Source: Calditrichota bacterium (GTDB lineage: Bacteria; Zixibacteria; MSB-5A5; GN15; FEB-12). Taken from it: a DNA stretch of 6,901 nucleotides. The notes under the pieces are model-generated. The model did no database searches. It worked only from the letters and a program-made list of their open reading frames with translations, and was not told where the DNA came from. The position numbers and the translations under genes were made by a program. This document shows, piece after piece, positions 1 through 5,770 of this stretch (the first letter of the stretch is position 1; each line of letters begins with the position of its first letter). Location: positions 1-6,901 of the forward strand of contig QQUK01000233.1 of the NCBI GenBank assembly GCA_008501655.1. Reading direction: 5' to 3'.

Positions 1-1
1 G

Positions 2-391
2 ACCCTCGGTGTTGCTAGGAAGTACTCCGGTCTCTCAGATCATATGGTTTGTCTTGTTACCAAAGGGAATCTCTCCCCGCTTCTGTTGCTGATTGCATTT
101 GTCATAACATCGATAACGATTTCGAATTTCATGTCGAACACATCGGCGGCTAACTTAGTCATCCCGATAGTCGCATCACTATCGGTATTTTCTCCATTAG
201 TCGGTTCGATGGCGGTAGCGATAGCCTGTTCATTTGCGATGTCACTGCCGATTTCGACGCCTCCGAATGCAATTGCCTTTGCTACTGAGCAGATTACTAC
301 AAGGGATATGGCAAAATACGGCACGATTATCTCATTGATAGGATTGACGCTCTTGCTTATATTGATTGTGATAGTATCAAACTATTTATAA
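2..391 (+). CDS. DASS/SLC13-family sodium:dicarboxylate symporter, C-terminal fragment
   Basis: The reading frame is open from base 2, so the gene begins outside the window; the ATG at 44 is internal. The visible 129 residues are the C-terminal part of an inner-membrane carrier that takes up C4-dicarboxylates, sulfate or related anions with sodium. Seen directly: a hydrophobic helix, then SNTSAAN (bases 134-154), which matches the second Ser-Asn-Thr motif of the DASS family that helps bind sodium and the substrate carboxylate. Next comes a hydrophobic stretch with SFAMSLPISTPPNAIAF, equivalent to the family signature (xLPxxTPPNAIxF), then TTRDMAKYG and a final transmembrane helix ending at the stop. 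The family assignment is firm; the exact substrate cannot be told from this part. A 51-base gap separates it from the next gene on the same strand, so co-transcription is possible. Confidence 0.88.
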   Translation, partial: TLGVARKYSGLSDHMVCLVTKGNLSPLLLLIAFVITSITISNFMSNTSAANLVIPIVASLSVFSPLVGSMAVAIACSFAMSLPISTPPNAIAFATEQITTRDMAKYGTIISLIGLTLLLILIVIVSNYL

Positions 392-442
392 ATACAGATC
401 AATTTTCAGCTGATCTTAAACAATGTGACGTAAGGCAATCAG

Positions 443-1450
443 ATGACAGCATTAATTTGGATTGGCATGTTTGTTTGTATCATTCATTCTGCTATTTTTT
501 CCGGACTCAATTTAGCATTATTCGGTTTAACAAGGCTCAGGTTGGAGGTCGAGGCTGAATCAGGTAACAAACATGCTATAAAAATATTAGAGTTAAGAAA
601 AGACTCTCATTATCTGTTAACTACGATCCTCTGGGGAAATGTTGCATTTAATACATTACTTGCATTACTGTCCAACTCGGTTTTAGTCGGTGTTTATGCT
701 TTCATATTCTCGACATTTTTCATTACATTTTGCGGTGAGATCATCCCGCAGGCATATTTTTCCAAAAATGCTCTGAAAATGGGTTCCATTCTTTCACCTA
801 TAATCAGATTTTATAAAATCCTGTTATATCCTCTTGCAAAACCGACCGGGTTGTTGCTGGATTCATGGCTGGGCAAAGATGGAATAAAATATTTTCGTGA
901 ACATCAGCTGAGGGATGTCATCCAAAAACATATCGAAGCGGATGAAGCCGATGTTGATCGGTTGGAAGGATTAGGTGCTTTGAATTTCTTGGCTCTTGAT
1001 GATCTGCCGGTTTCCCATGAAGGAGAATTAATGTCATCAGATTCTGTAGTTAATATTATATTTAAACAAAATTTTCCGCAGTTTCCGGAGATAACCAGAT
1101 CGATGCAGGATCCCTTTCTGCAGAAGATACAAAGTTCTCAAAAAAAATGGGTAATCATTAGTGACCAGAACAACAACCCAAGACTTGCTGTTGATGCTGA
1201 TGGTTTGCTACGGGATGCACTTTTTGGAAGCGGACCATTTGACCCCTTACCGTTTTGTCATCGCCCGATCATTGTCACCGATGCAGATATACCGCTGGGG
1301 GATGTATTAAGTGATTTAAAAGTTGATCCAGAAACAGCAGAAGATGACGTTGTAGATAAAGATCTGATTTTACTCTGGACCGACACGAAGAGAATCATTA
1401 CCGGTGCTGATATCTTAGGCAGACTATTGCGGGGTATTGTTATTCGATAA
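443..1450 (+). CDS. CNNM/DUF21-domain membrane protein (CorB/CorC-like, possible divalent-cation transporter)
   Basis: The predicted product is 335 residues. The N-terminal half is a CNNM (DUF21) transmembrane domain: helix 1 at about residues 4-29 carries SAIFSGLNLALFGL, like the family's SxxFSGxExA motif; helix 2 is at about 58-78 with GNVAFN; helix 3 leads into GEIIPQAYF (98-106), matching the conserved GEIxPQ segment; a fourth hydrophobic stretch is at about 115-140. Residues from about 150 onward are soluble and correspond to the usual CBS-pair region, but I see no clear CBS motif, so that part is divergent. Family members export or sense Mg2+/Co2+; that role is family knowledge, not shown here. 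An AAGG at 432-435 lies 7 bases before the ATG. The gene is about 100 residues shorter than many CorC-type proteins, probably because it lacks a C-terminal CorC_HlyC domain. It is convergent with selD, 81 bases apart. Confidence 0.82.
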   Translation: MTALIWIGMFVCIIHSAIFSGLNLALFGLTRLRLEVEAESGNKHAIKILELRKDSHYLLTTILWGNVAFNTLLALLSNSVLVGVYAFIFSTFFITFCGEIIPQAYFSKNALKMGSILSPIIRFYKILLYPLAKPTGLLLDSWLGKDGIKYFREHQLRDVIQKHIEADEADVDRLEGLGALNFLALDDLPVSHEGELMSSDSVVNIIFKQNFPQFPEITRSMQDPFLQKIQSSQKKWVIISDQNNNPRLAVDADGLLRDALFGSGPFDPLPFCHRPIIVTDADIPLGDVLSDLKVDPETAEDDVVDKDLILLWTDTKRIITGADILGRLLRGIVIR

Positions 1451-1531
1451 AAAGCATCTGTTTAAAAACAAATTATTACAAAACACTAATATTTTAAGAT
1501 TCATACATACTGTTATATTTACACTGCCTAG

Positions 1532-2584
1532 TTACATAACCTCAATCGCGAATTCGGACTTGTCGACAACTTCACCGACATGTACACAAAAAACATTCTT
1601 CTCCCGCATCTCTTTCTCAAACCCTTCAGCATTCGCTATTGGAATCGATATAAACAATCCTCCTGAAGTCTGCGGGTCGAACATGACATGGACGATGTTT
1701 ACATCGATTGAAGAATCAATTGAAACTTTCCCTTCTAAAAATTCACGGTTGGCGTTGGCACCACCCGGAATCATCAGCTTTTTGGCACAGTCGATCGCAT
1801 CGGGGAGAATCGGGAGGTTATGAGCATGCAGTCGAATAGAAACCCCGGAACCGTTTGCCATCTCATAGGCATGTCCCAGCAGACCGTATCCGGTAATATC
1901 AGTTACCGCATTCGGTGCATGATTGACCATGACTTCAGCTGCATCTTTGTTAAGTGTTGCCATCTGTTCAACAACCATATCAACCGTTGTTTCGGAGACT
2001 TCATTCCGTTTGATACCGGTAGTAATAAGTCCCGTACCCAACCGTTTTGTGAGATACAATCGGTCACCGGCTTTAGCGTTCGAATTTGTCAGCACTTTTT
2101 CAGGATGCACCAGCCCCGTAACAGCTACACCATATTTCAGTTCGTTATCTTTTATCGAATGTCCACCGACAACAACCGCTCCGGCTTCCTGAATTTTTTC
2201 AGTGCCGCCTTTAAGAATATCGGTCAGTATCTGAGCTGGAAGATTAGTCGGGAAGCCTACAATGGAAAGGGCTGTTATCGGACGACCACCCATCGCATAT
2301 ACATCGGAAAGGGCGTTGGCAGCGGCAATCCGCCCGAAATTATAGCCGTCATCGACAATCGGTGGGAAAAAATCGACCGTCTGCACTAAAGCGGTATCAT
2401 CGGAAATTTGATAGACCCCGGCGTCATCAGCTGTGTTAAAGCCTACAAGCAGGTTCGGATGAGAGTTTTTTGGCAGGTTTGCCAGAACGGACTCCAAAAA
2501 CTTTGGAGCAAGTTTGGAGGCTCAACCGGCGCAGCTAACTTCAGCGGTCAGTTTGATTTCGGTCTCTTTGCGTTTATCTTCCAT
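1532..2584 (-). CDS. selD: Selenide, water dikinase (selenophosphate synthetase), predicted selenoprotein with in-frame UGA
   Basis: SelD makes selenophosphate from selenide and ATP, the selenium donor for Sec-tRNA and selenouridine. From the ATG at 2584 the frame gives 350 residues, the usual length (E. coli SelD has 347). Seen: the N-terminal segment SCAGUASKLAPKFLESVL aligns with E. coli GAGCGCKISPKVLETIL; the TGA (2524-2522, residue 21) falls on catalytic Cys17, Lys24 on Lys20, and Ser23 on Cys19. Further on are TADDAGVY (51-58), VDFFPPIVDD (70-79), ALSDVYAMGG (91-100), VVGGHSI (138-144), VTDITGYGLLGH (228-239) and DPQTSGG (303-309), which hold the metal- and ATP-binding Asp/Gly residues. 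The TTG at 2497 would drop residues 1-29 including the catalytic residue and lysine, so it is not credible as the start. An upstream in-frame TAA at 2596-2594 fixes the ATG at 2584. No clear Shine-Dalgarno precedes it. Identity is certain; UGA recoding is strongly inferred. Confidence 0.93.
2492..2508 (-). promoter_or_regulatory. Putative bacterial SECIS hairpin inside selD
   Basis: On the selD strand, CTCCAAA (2508-2502), loop GTT (2501-2499) and TTTGGAG (2498-2492) form a perfect 7-bp stem, extendable by one G-U pair. The loop begins 20 bases after the UGA. Bacterial SECIS elements are read by SelB, lie within the coding region just after the UGA, and typically have a small apical loop with an early G about 16-37 bases downstream; this hairpin fits. 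A second, less well placed pairing uses another CTCCAAA copy at 2519-2513 with the same 3' arm. SelB binding itself is inferred. Confidence 0.6.
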
Positions 2585-2604
2585 AAGCTTATTTTATATG
2601 ATAA

Positions 2605-2632
2605 CTTATACAAAAGCAACAAGTTCTCTCAA
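2605..2632 (-). promoter_or_regulatory. Weak candidate sigma70 promoter for selD
   Basis: On the minus strand TTGAGA (2632-2627) and TATAAG (2610-2605) are separated by 16 bases, about 20 bases upstream of the selD ATG. Each hexamer has mismatches to consensus, and alternative pairs exist in this AT-rich stretch (for example TTGTTG with TATAAA, 18 bases apart), so the choice is uncertain. Confidence 0.3.
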
Positions 2633-2699
2633 AATGCACAAATTTTTGATACATAAGAGGCAAAAAGTACTATAAAAATTACACTATTTTTTTACTGTT

Positions 2700-2743
2700 C
2701 TGTCAGTTCCTGTTCCCACTTTTGCGGGAATGTGAACTGACAG
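2700..2743. repeat. Inverted repeat, 10-bp outer arms with nested stem
   Basis: CTGTCAGTTC (2700-2709) is the exact reverse complement of GAACTGACAG (2734-2743). Inside, TTCCC (2713-2717) pairs with GGGAA (2726-2730). It is the first hairpin of the array and shares the CTGTCAG motif with the one at 3031-3053. It is not followed by a T-run on either strand, so it is not an obvious terminator. Confidence 0.8.
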
Positions 2744-2750
2744 GTCATCA

Positions 2751-2791
2751 TGTCAGGTGACAATCCACCTTCGGTGAATCAGCACCTGACA
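2751..2791. repeat. Inverted repeat, 9-bp outer arms with nested stem
   Basis: TGTCAGGTG (2751-2759) is the reverse complement of CACCTGACA (2783-2791); inside, CACC (2766-2769) and GGTG (2773-2776) form a short second stem with loop TTC. It has the same nested layout as the hairpin at 2700-2743 only 7 bases away, suggesting related elements. Confidence 0.75.
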
Positions 2792-2847
2792 CAACAAGTG
2801 TAAAGAGGCAAACGAGGGCGTCTGCCACCCACAAAAATTGTGTGCTA

Positions 2848-2962
2848 TCAGGAGGATACGCCTCCTGACCTACTATTACTTGCCCCTCTCCTGCGAAGGC
2901 AGGAGTCTCATATTTTGTCGGGTTCTTCCCTCGCTGTTGCTCACTCTGGGAACCCGACCTAC
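2848..2962. repeat. Composite palindromic repeat, copy A (about 115 bases)
   Basis: The unit holds three palindromes in a fixed order. TCAGGAGG/CCTCCTGA (2848-2855, 2861-2868) has a 5-base loop. CTCCTGC/GCAGGAG (2888-2894, 2899-2905) has loop GAAG. GTCGGGTTC/GAACCCGAC (2917-2925, 2950-2958) has a 24-base loop. A near-identical copy lies at 3059-3174 in the same orientation, differing by about five substitutions and one single-base indel. It looks like a dispersed non-coding element rather than a gene. Confidence 0.88.
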
Positions 2963-2993
2963 TGATTACTTTTATCGTCAATTCTATAATGTC

Positions 2994-3013
2994 ATTCCTG
3001 CGAACGCAGGAAT
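2994..3013. repeat. Short perfect palindrome, ATTCCTGCG arms with AA loop
   Basis: ATTCCTGCG (2994-3002) and CGCAGGAAT (3005-3013) pair over 9 bp with a 2-base loop. The surrounding GTCATTCC...GGAATCCAG form is a dispersed repeat type I know from many bacterial genomes. It lies in the 96-base spacer between the two composite copies. Confidence 0.8.
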
Positions 3014-3030
3014 CCAGCCCCGTCTGTGTG

Positions 3031-3053
3031 CTGTCAGGCATCCTGCCTGACAG
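3031..3053. repeat. Inverted repeat, 10-bp stem with TCC loop
   Basis: CTGTCAGGCA (3031-3040) and TGCCTGACAG (3044-3053) are exact reverse complements around TCC. It sits just before composite copy B. No T-run follows, so it does not read as a terminator. Confidence 0.82.
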
Positions 3054-3058
3054 GGATG

Positions 3059-3174
3059 TCAGGAGGACACGCCTCCTGACCTACTATTACTTTTCCCCTC
3101 TTCTGTGAAGGCAGGAGTCTCATATTTTGTCGGGTTCTTCCCTCGCTGTTGCTCACTCTCGGAACCCGACCTAC
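3059..3174. repeat. Composite palindromic repeat, copy B (about 116 bases)
   Basis: Direct repeat of 2848-2962, roughly 95% identical by eye. Its three palindromes are at 3059-3079, 3100-3117 and 3129-3170. In the middle hairpin two C-to-T changes turn C-G pairs into U-G pairs, so the stem still folds if the plus strand is transcribed. The outer hairpins are unchanged in their arms. Confidence 0.88.
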
Positions 3175-3234
3175 ATCACTTTCATTTGTTGAAATACTAA
3201 TTTACATCCTATTCTAACAGCCATTTTTCCACTG

Positions 3235-3262
3235 TTGACAAATTTAAAATAAATAGTATACT
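3235..3262 (+). promoter_or_regulatory. Strong sigma70-type promoter for the isocitrate dehydrogenase gene
   Basis: TTGACA (3235-3240, perfect consensus) and TATACT (3257-3262, one mismatch) are 16 bases apart. Transcription should start near 3269, giving a leader of about 175 bases that includes the second repeat family. A perfect 12-base palindrome GACAATATTGTC (3272-3283) lies at the expected start site. Confidence 0.7.
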
Positions 3263-3271
3263 TTCGCCCCT

Positions 3272-3283
3272 GACAATATTGTC
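3272..3283. promoter_or_regulatory. Perfect 12-base palindrome at the predicted start site; possible operator
   Basis: GACAATATTGTC is its own reverse complement and begins 10 bases after the -10 element at 3257-3262. A palindrome at this spot is a typical place for a dimeric repressor. No regulator is encoded in the window, and the motif does not match an operator I recognise, so the role is inferred from position only. Confidence 0.4.
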
Positions 3284-3311
3284 GTATATTAAATTATGTT
3301 CATGAGTTGAG

Positions 3312-3336
3312 CATACTTCGACAAGCTCAGTATGAC
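3312..3336. repeat. Dispersed repeat element with CATACT/AGTATG arms
   Basis: CATACT (3312-3317) and AGTATG (3329-3334) flank a core resembling the right half of the next element: CTTCGAC, a short spacer, CTCAG, then TGAC. It belongs to the widespread 'CTTCGACAAGCTCAG' repeat type seen in intergenic DNA of many environmental bacteria. Confidence 0.65.
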
Positions 3337-3351
3337 AAATTTTAGAAAACC

Positions 3352-3422
3352 AAGTCACCCTGAGTTCAATGTTTGTCAGAAACTGAATTTAAGTCCCCCT
3401 TCGACTCCGCTCAGGGTGACTT
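3352..3422. repeat. Inverted repeat with 13-bp perfect arms in the leader of the isocitrate dehydrogenase gene
   Basis: AAGTCACCCTGAG (3352-3364) and CTCAGGGTGACTT (3410-3422) are exact reverse complements. The 45 bases between them contain a smaller hairpin, GTTT/AAAC around GTCAG (3371-3383), and CCCTTCGACTCCG next to the right arm. This is the 'GTCACCCTGAG' type dispersed repeat. It ends 8 bases before the Shine-Dalgarno of the downstream gene, so it would form a large stem in the 5' leader. Confidence 0.82.
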
Positions 3423-3445
3423 AAAAATAAAAGGAAATGAATCAA

Positions 3446-4456
3446 ATGGCACATAAAGTAACCCTCATCCCCGGCGATGGTATCGGACCGGAAATAACCG
3501 AATCGGTCATCCGCGTCATCGAAGCTGCCGGTGTTGATATCGAGTGGGACAAACAGCTTGCCGGTATCCCTGCCGTTCAGGAATACGGTGTTTCAGTGCC
3601 GGATGCCTGCCTTGATTCAATCCGTGAAAACAAAATCGCTCTCAAAGGACCGCTGACAACCCTTGTCGGCAAAGGTTTCCGCTCAGCTAACGTAACCCTC
3701 CGCAAACAGCTTGATTTATATGCTAATCTTCGTCCGGTAAAATCTATCGGCGGTGTTCCAAGCCGGTTTGATAAAGTCGATTTAGTCATTGTCCGGGAAA
3801 ATACTGAGGATTTGTATTCCGGTATAGAAAATCTTATCTCCCCCGGTGTCACCCAGGCTATCAAAGTTGTCACGGAGACAGCATCAAATAATATCGCCCG
3901 GTTTGCTTTTGAATATGCCCGGAAAAACAACCGGAAAAAAATAACGCTGGTTCATAAAGCAAATATTATGAAAATTTCTGACGGTCTCTTTTTAGATTCA
4001 TTTGAAAAAGTTGCCAAAAATTATCCGGATATTATTGCTGAAGACAAAATTGTTGATGCTCTCTGTATGAATCTGGTCATGGACCCGACAAAATTTGATA
4101 TTTTACTTTTGGGAAATATGTTTGGGGATATCGTCTCCGACCTTGCTGCCGGACTTGTCGGTGGACTTGGTGTTGTCCCGGGTGCAAATCTCGGTGAAAA
4201 ATATGCTGTATTTGAAGCGGTTCATGGTTCCGCACCGGATATTGCCGGAAAGAACCTTGCCAACCCGACCGCCCTTATATTCTCAGCACTGATGATGCTT
4301 CGTCATCTTGGCGAAGATGCTGCTGCCAACAAGATATGGAAATCAATCGTGGTGACTCTTGCTATGGGGCACCATCTGACAAAAGACCTGGGAGGGACCC
4401 TGTCTACTTCAGAATTTACCGATGAACTTGTCAAAGAGATCGAAAGCAGGTCATAA
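3446..4456 (+). CDS. icd: NAD-dependent isocitrate dehydrogenase (isocitrate/isopropylmalate dehydrogenase family)
   Basis: Converts isocitrate to 2-oxoglutarate and CO2 in the cytoplasmic TCA cycle. The product is 336 residues, the size of short NAD-type enzymes. Seen: GDGIGPEI (10-17); RSANVTLR (79-86) and NLRPVKS (94-100), the Ser/Asn/Arg substrate loop; VRENTEDLY (116-124); K171 and N173; D204; FGDIVSD with D228 and D232 for the metal; and HGSAPDIAG (260-268). These match E. coli Icd S113, N115, R119, R129, R153, Y160, K230, D283, D307 and D311. Asp-Ile at 265-266, where NADP enzymes have Lys-Tyr, points to NAD+. The NLRPVKS form favours isocitrate over isopropylmalate, though homoisocitrate or a related acid is possible. 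An ATG at 3437 is only 1 base from the AAGGA at 3431-3435; the ATG at 3446, 10 bases away and giving the family-typical MAHKVTLIPGDG start, is preferred. No terminator is obvious after the stop. Confidence 0.88.
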   Translation: MAHKVTLIPGDGIGPEITESVIRVIEAAGVDIEWDKQLAGIPAVQEYGVSVPDACLDSIRENKIALKGPLTTLVGKGFRSANVTLRKQLDLYANLRPVKSIGGVPSRFDKVDLVIVRENTEDLYSGIENLISPGVTQAIKVVTETASNNIARFAFEYARKNNRKKITLVHKANIMKISDGLFLDSFEKVAKNYPDIIAEDKIVDALCMNLVMDPTKFDILLLGNMFGDIVSDLAAGLVGGLGVVPGANLGEKYAVFEAVHGSAPDIAGKNLANPTALIFSALMMLRHLGEDAAANKIWKSIVVTLAMGHHLTKDLGGTLSTSEFTDELVKEIESRS

Positions 4457-4598
4457 ACTATCGACTTTACTGCTCACTAACCAAAGAATTAACGCATAAT
4501 TTGTAAAAAACTCGAAAAACCTTGTGAAATTAAGCTTTTTTTGTACTTTAATGGATAAACACGGCACCTTTGTAAAAAAGCCCGGTTATATACTACTA

Positions 4599-5270
4599 AT
4601 GAGACAAAAATTAAAACAAATACAATTTACTCTTTTTATCCTCCTCTTTGTCGTATCAGGAACATTTGCTGATTTCCAGTCAACATTGACCCCTCATACG
4701 ACCAGTTTAGCCTTTGAAGGCACTCTGACATCGGACACTGCGATGTTTAACATTACAAATGTCAGCGGTGAGAATGTCGATAACTTTTTTGTTACCGCTC
4801 ATACCGATTATGAGATTTCCTATCTGGAAGTATTTATTGACGGAACCCAACAAACAATACAAACTGAATCTGAATTCGGAACCGTATACTCTAATAAGAT
4901 AACAAGTCATTGGATTATTCCCCAGTTCAGTTCGGAAGCTGTTTTTATCTTCCATACTCTGAATGCAACCAATCAGGAATATACATTTTGCGGAAGTAAA
5001 TCATTTCCATTTTTTGCGGATGTTTATTCAACTGCGACACCTTGCTGTAATAATATTCGCGGGAATATAAATGGGGATGCTTCCGATCTTATTGATATTG
5101 GAGATTTAGTATATTTTGTAGATTATTCATTTGGAACACCAGCCGGACCAGCTCCGATATGTTTTGAAGAAGCCGATGTTAATGCTGATGGCGGATTGGA
5201 TATTTCAGATATAGTTTATCTGGTTAATTTTATGTTCTCAAGCGGTCCTCAACCGCAACCGTGTCAATAA
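4599..5270 (+). CDS. Secreted protein with C-terminal dockerin-type calcium-binding repeats
   Basis: From the ATG at 4599 the product is 223 residues. It begins with a clear signal peptide (basic MRQKLKQ, hydrophobic LFILLFVV, cleavage after SGTFA near residue 24). The frame is open upstream to a GTG at 4524, but the longer start would bury the signal peptide. Residues about 25-145 are beta-rich and unrecognised. A paired-cysteine linker (TPCCNNIRG, 147-155) leads to two dockerin-type repeats: NINGDASDLIDIGDLVYFVD (156-175) and, after one Cys, DVNADGGLDISDIVYLVNFM (193-212), each with an EF-hand-like Asp/Asn loop followed by a helix. The tail ends PQPQPCQ. Dockerins bind cohesins in cellulosomes, but such tails in non-cellulolytic environmental bacteria have no known partner, and no cohesin is present here. 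No strong ribosome-binding site is visible. The stop is one base from the end of the opposing gene. Confidence 0.8.
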   Translation: MRQKLKQIQFTLFILLFVVSGTFADFQSTLTPHTTSLAFEGTLTSDTAMFNITNVSGENVDNFFVTAHTDYEISYLEVFIDGTQQTIQTESEFGTVYSNKITSHWIIPQFSSEAVFIFHTLNATNQEYTFCGSKSFPFFADVYSTATPCCNNIRGNINGDASDLIDIGDLVYFVDYSFGTPAGPAPICFEEADVNADGGLDISDIVYLVNFMFSSGPQPQPCQ

Positions 5271-5271
5271 A

Positions 5272-5733
5272 TCAAAATCCTATATATGTTACAGTAAGTT
5301 TCCAGTCCTGATACCAATCATCATCTTCATAATCCTTATGATATACGAATCCGAATTGGAAGTTCGAATGATAAAGTATTCCAGCCCCTATATTAAAGTT
5401 TGCTTCATAAATATACCGAACTCCTAAAACTGTATAAAAACTATTAGTAGAATTTGAGTAGTAATGATACCACATAATTCCACCATGACCATAGATTAAA
5501 TCCCAATCTTTAAGTTTAATTATATTATGACCTTCAAGTACAAGTGTATTTTTTTCATTAAACCCGTAACCAATCATATAATGAATATCAGGATCTGTTC
5601 TATTGTTATTCAAATTATGAGTTCTGTTTATTCCACCTCCACCACCAAATACAAACCCTTTTCTGTTTCCATCAAATGCATTTACTGATGAAACAGTAAA
5701 TAACAAGAAGAAAATTATAAACGTTCTTTTCAT
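5272..5733 (-). CDS. Small exported protein, probably outer-membrane beta-barrel-like
   Basis: The product is 153 residues with a signal peptide (MKRTFIIFFLLFTVSSVNA, cleavage near residue 19). The mature part of about 134 residues has a GGGGG run at about 31-35 and alternating polar/hydrophobic, Tyr/Trp/Phe-rich segments (for example NTLVLEGHN, SFYTVLGVRYIYE, FQFGFVYH), and ends in WKLTVTYIGF. A terminal Phe is typical of the C-terminal strand recognised by the BAM machinery. It is short for a barrel (8 strands at most), so a periplasmic or surface beta protein is an alternative. I do not recognise a specific family. The start is well fixed: GGGAGGT (5745-5739) is 5 bases from the ATG, under a consensus-like promoter. 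The gene ends one base from the convergent dockerin gene, with no terminator between them. Confidence 0.72.
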   Translation of the reverse strand: MKRTFIIFFLLFTVSSVNAFDGNRKGFVFGGGGGINRTHNLNNNRTDPDIHYMIGYGFNEKNTLVLEGHNIIKLKDWDLIYGHGGIMWYHYYSNSTNSFYTVLGVRYIYEANFNIGAGILYHSNFQFGFVYHKDYEDDDWYQDWKLTVTYIGF

Positions 5734-5738
5734 GATAT

Positions 5739-5745
5739 ACCTCCC
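5739..5745 (-). promoter_or_regulatory. Strong Shine-Dalgarno GGGAGGT
   Basis: On the minus strand GGGAGGT lies 5 bases before the ATG at 5733. It is the best ribosome-binding site in the window and confirms the start of the small exported protein. Confidence 0.75.
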
Positions 5746-5754
5746 ATTTTTTAT

Positions 5755-5764
5755 TCTCTAGAGA
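5755..5764. promoter_or_regulatory. 10-base palindrome TCTCTAGAGA at a predicted start site; possible operator
   Basis: TCTCTAGAGA is a perfect palindrome about 7 bases downstream of the -10 element at 5771-5776, covering the expected start of transcription. Its position suits a repressor site, but a chance occurrence cannot be excluded. Confidence 0.3.
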
Positions 5765-5770
5765 GAAAAA

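Larger units (their letters stand above)
2585..3436. other. Gene-free, repeat-rich intergenic region between selD and the isocitrate dehydrogenase gene
   Basis: About 850 bases lie between two divergently transcribed genes. The stretch 2585-2699 is AT-rich and holds the presumed selD promoter. 2700-3174 is almost continuous inverted repeats (listed separately). 3175-3311 is AT-rich with a strong promoter for the downstream gene. 3312-3422 holds a second repeat family. Two open frames here (2748-3041 minus, 2838-3050 plus) run through the palindromes, have no family features and are not genes. Confidence 0.8.

Noticed and set aside
396..416. AGATCA/TGATCT hairpin after the symporter gene as a terminator
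   Set aside because: Only 6 bp with a 9-base loop and no T-run follows.
1451..1531. Bidirectional terminator between the convergent CNNM and selD genes
   Set aside because: The gap is AT-rich but shows no stem of useful length on either strand.
2497..2497. TTG at 2497 as the selD start, or selD as a 5'-truncated pseudogene
   Set aside because: The 29 codons upstream, with TGA read as Sec, align residue by residue with the SelD N-terminus and begin at an ATG just after a stop; a decayed gene would not retain this.
1437..2656. Plus-strand ORFs at 1437-1823, 1820-2389, 1923-2192 and 2408-2656
   Set aside because: They are antisense shadows of selD, which has full family conservation.
2748..3050. 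Two ORFs on opposite strands (97 and 70 residues)
   Set aside because: They run through palindromes of the repeat array, lack ribosome-binding sites and any family-like features, and are by-products of the repeats.
2700..3174. CRISPR array
   Set aside because: The repeats are palindromic elements of different sequence with irregular spacing and no unique spacers of constant length.
4522..4552. Promoter TTGTGA...TTTAAT for the dockerin gene
   Set aside because: The 19-base spacer and mismatched hexamers are no better than chance in AT-rich DNA.
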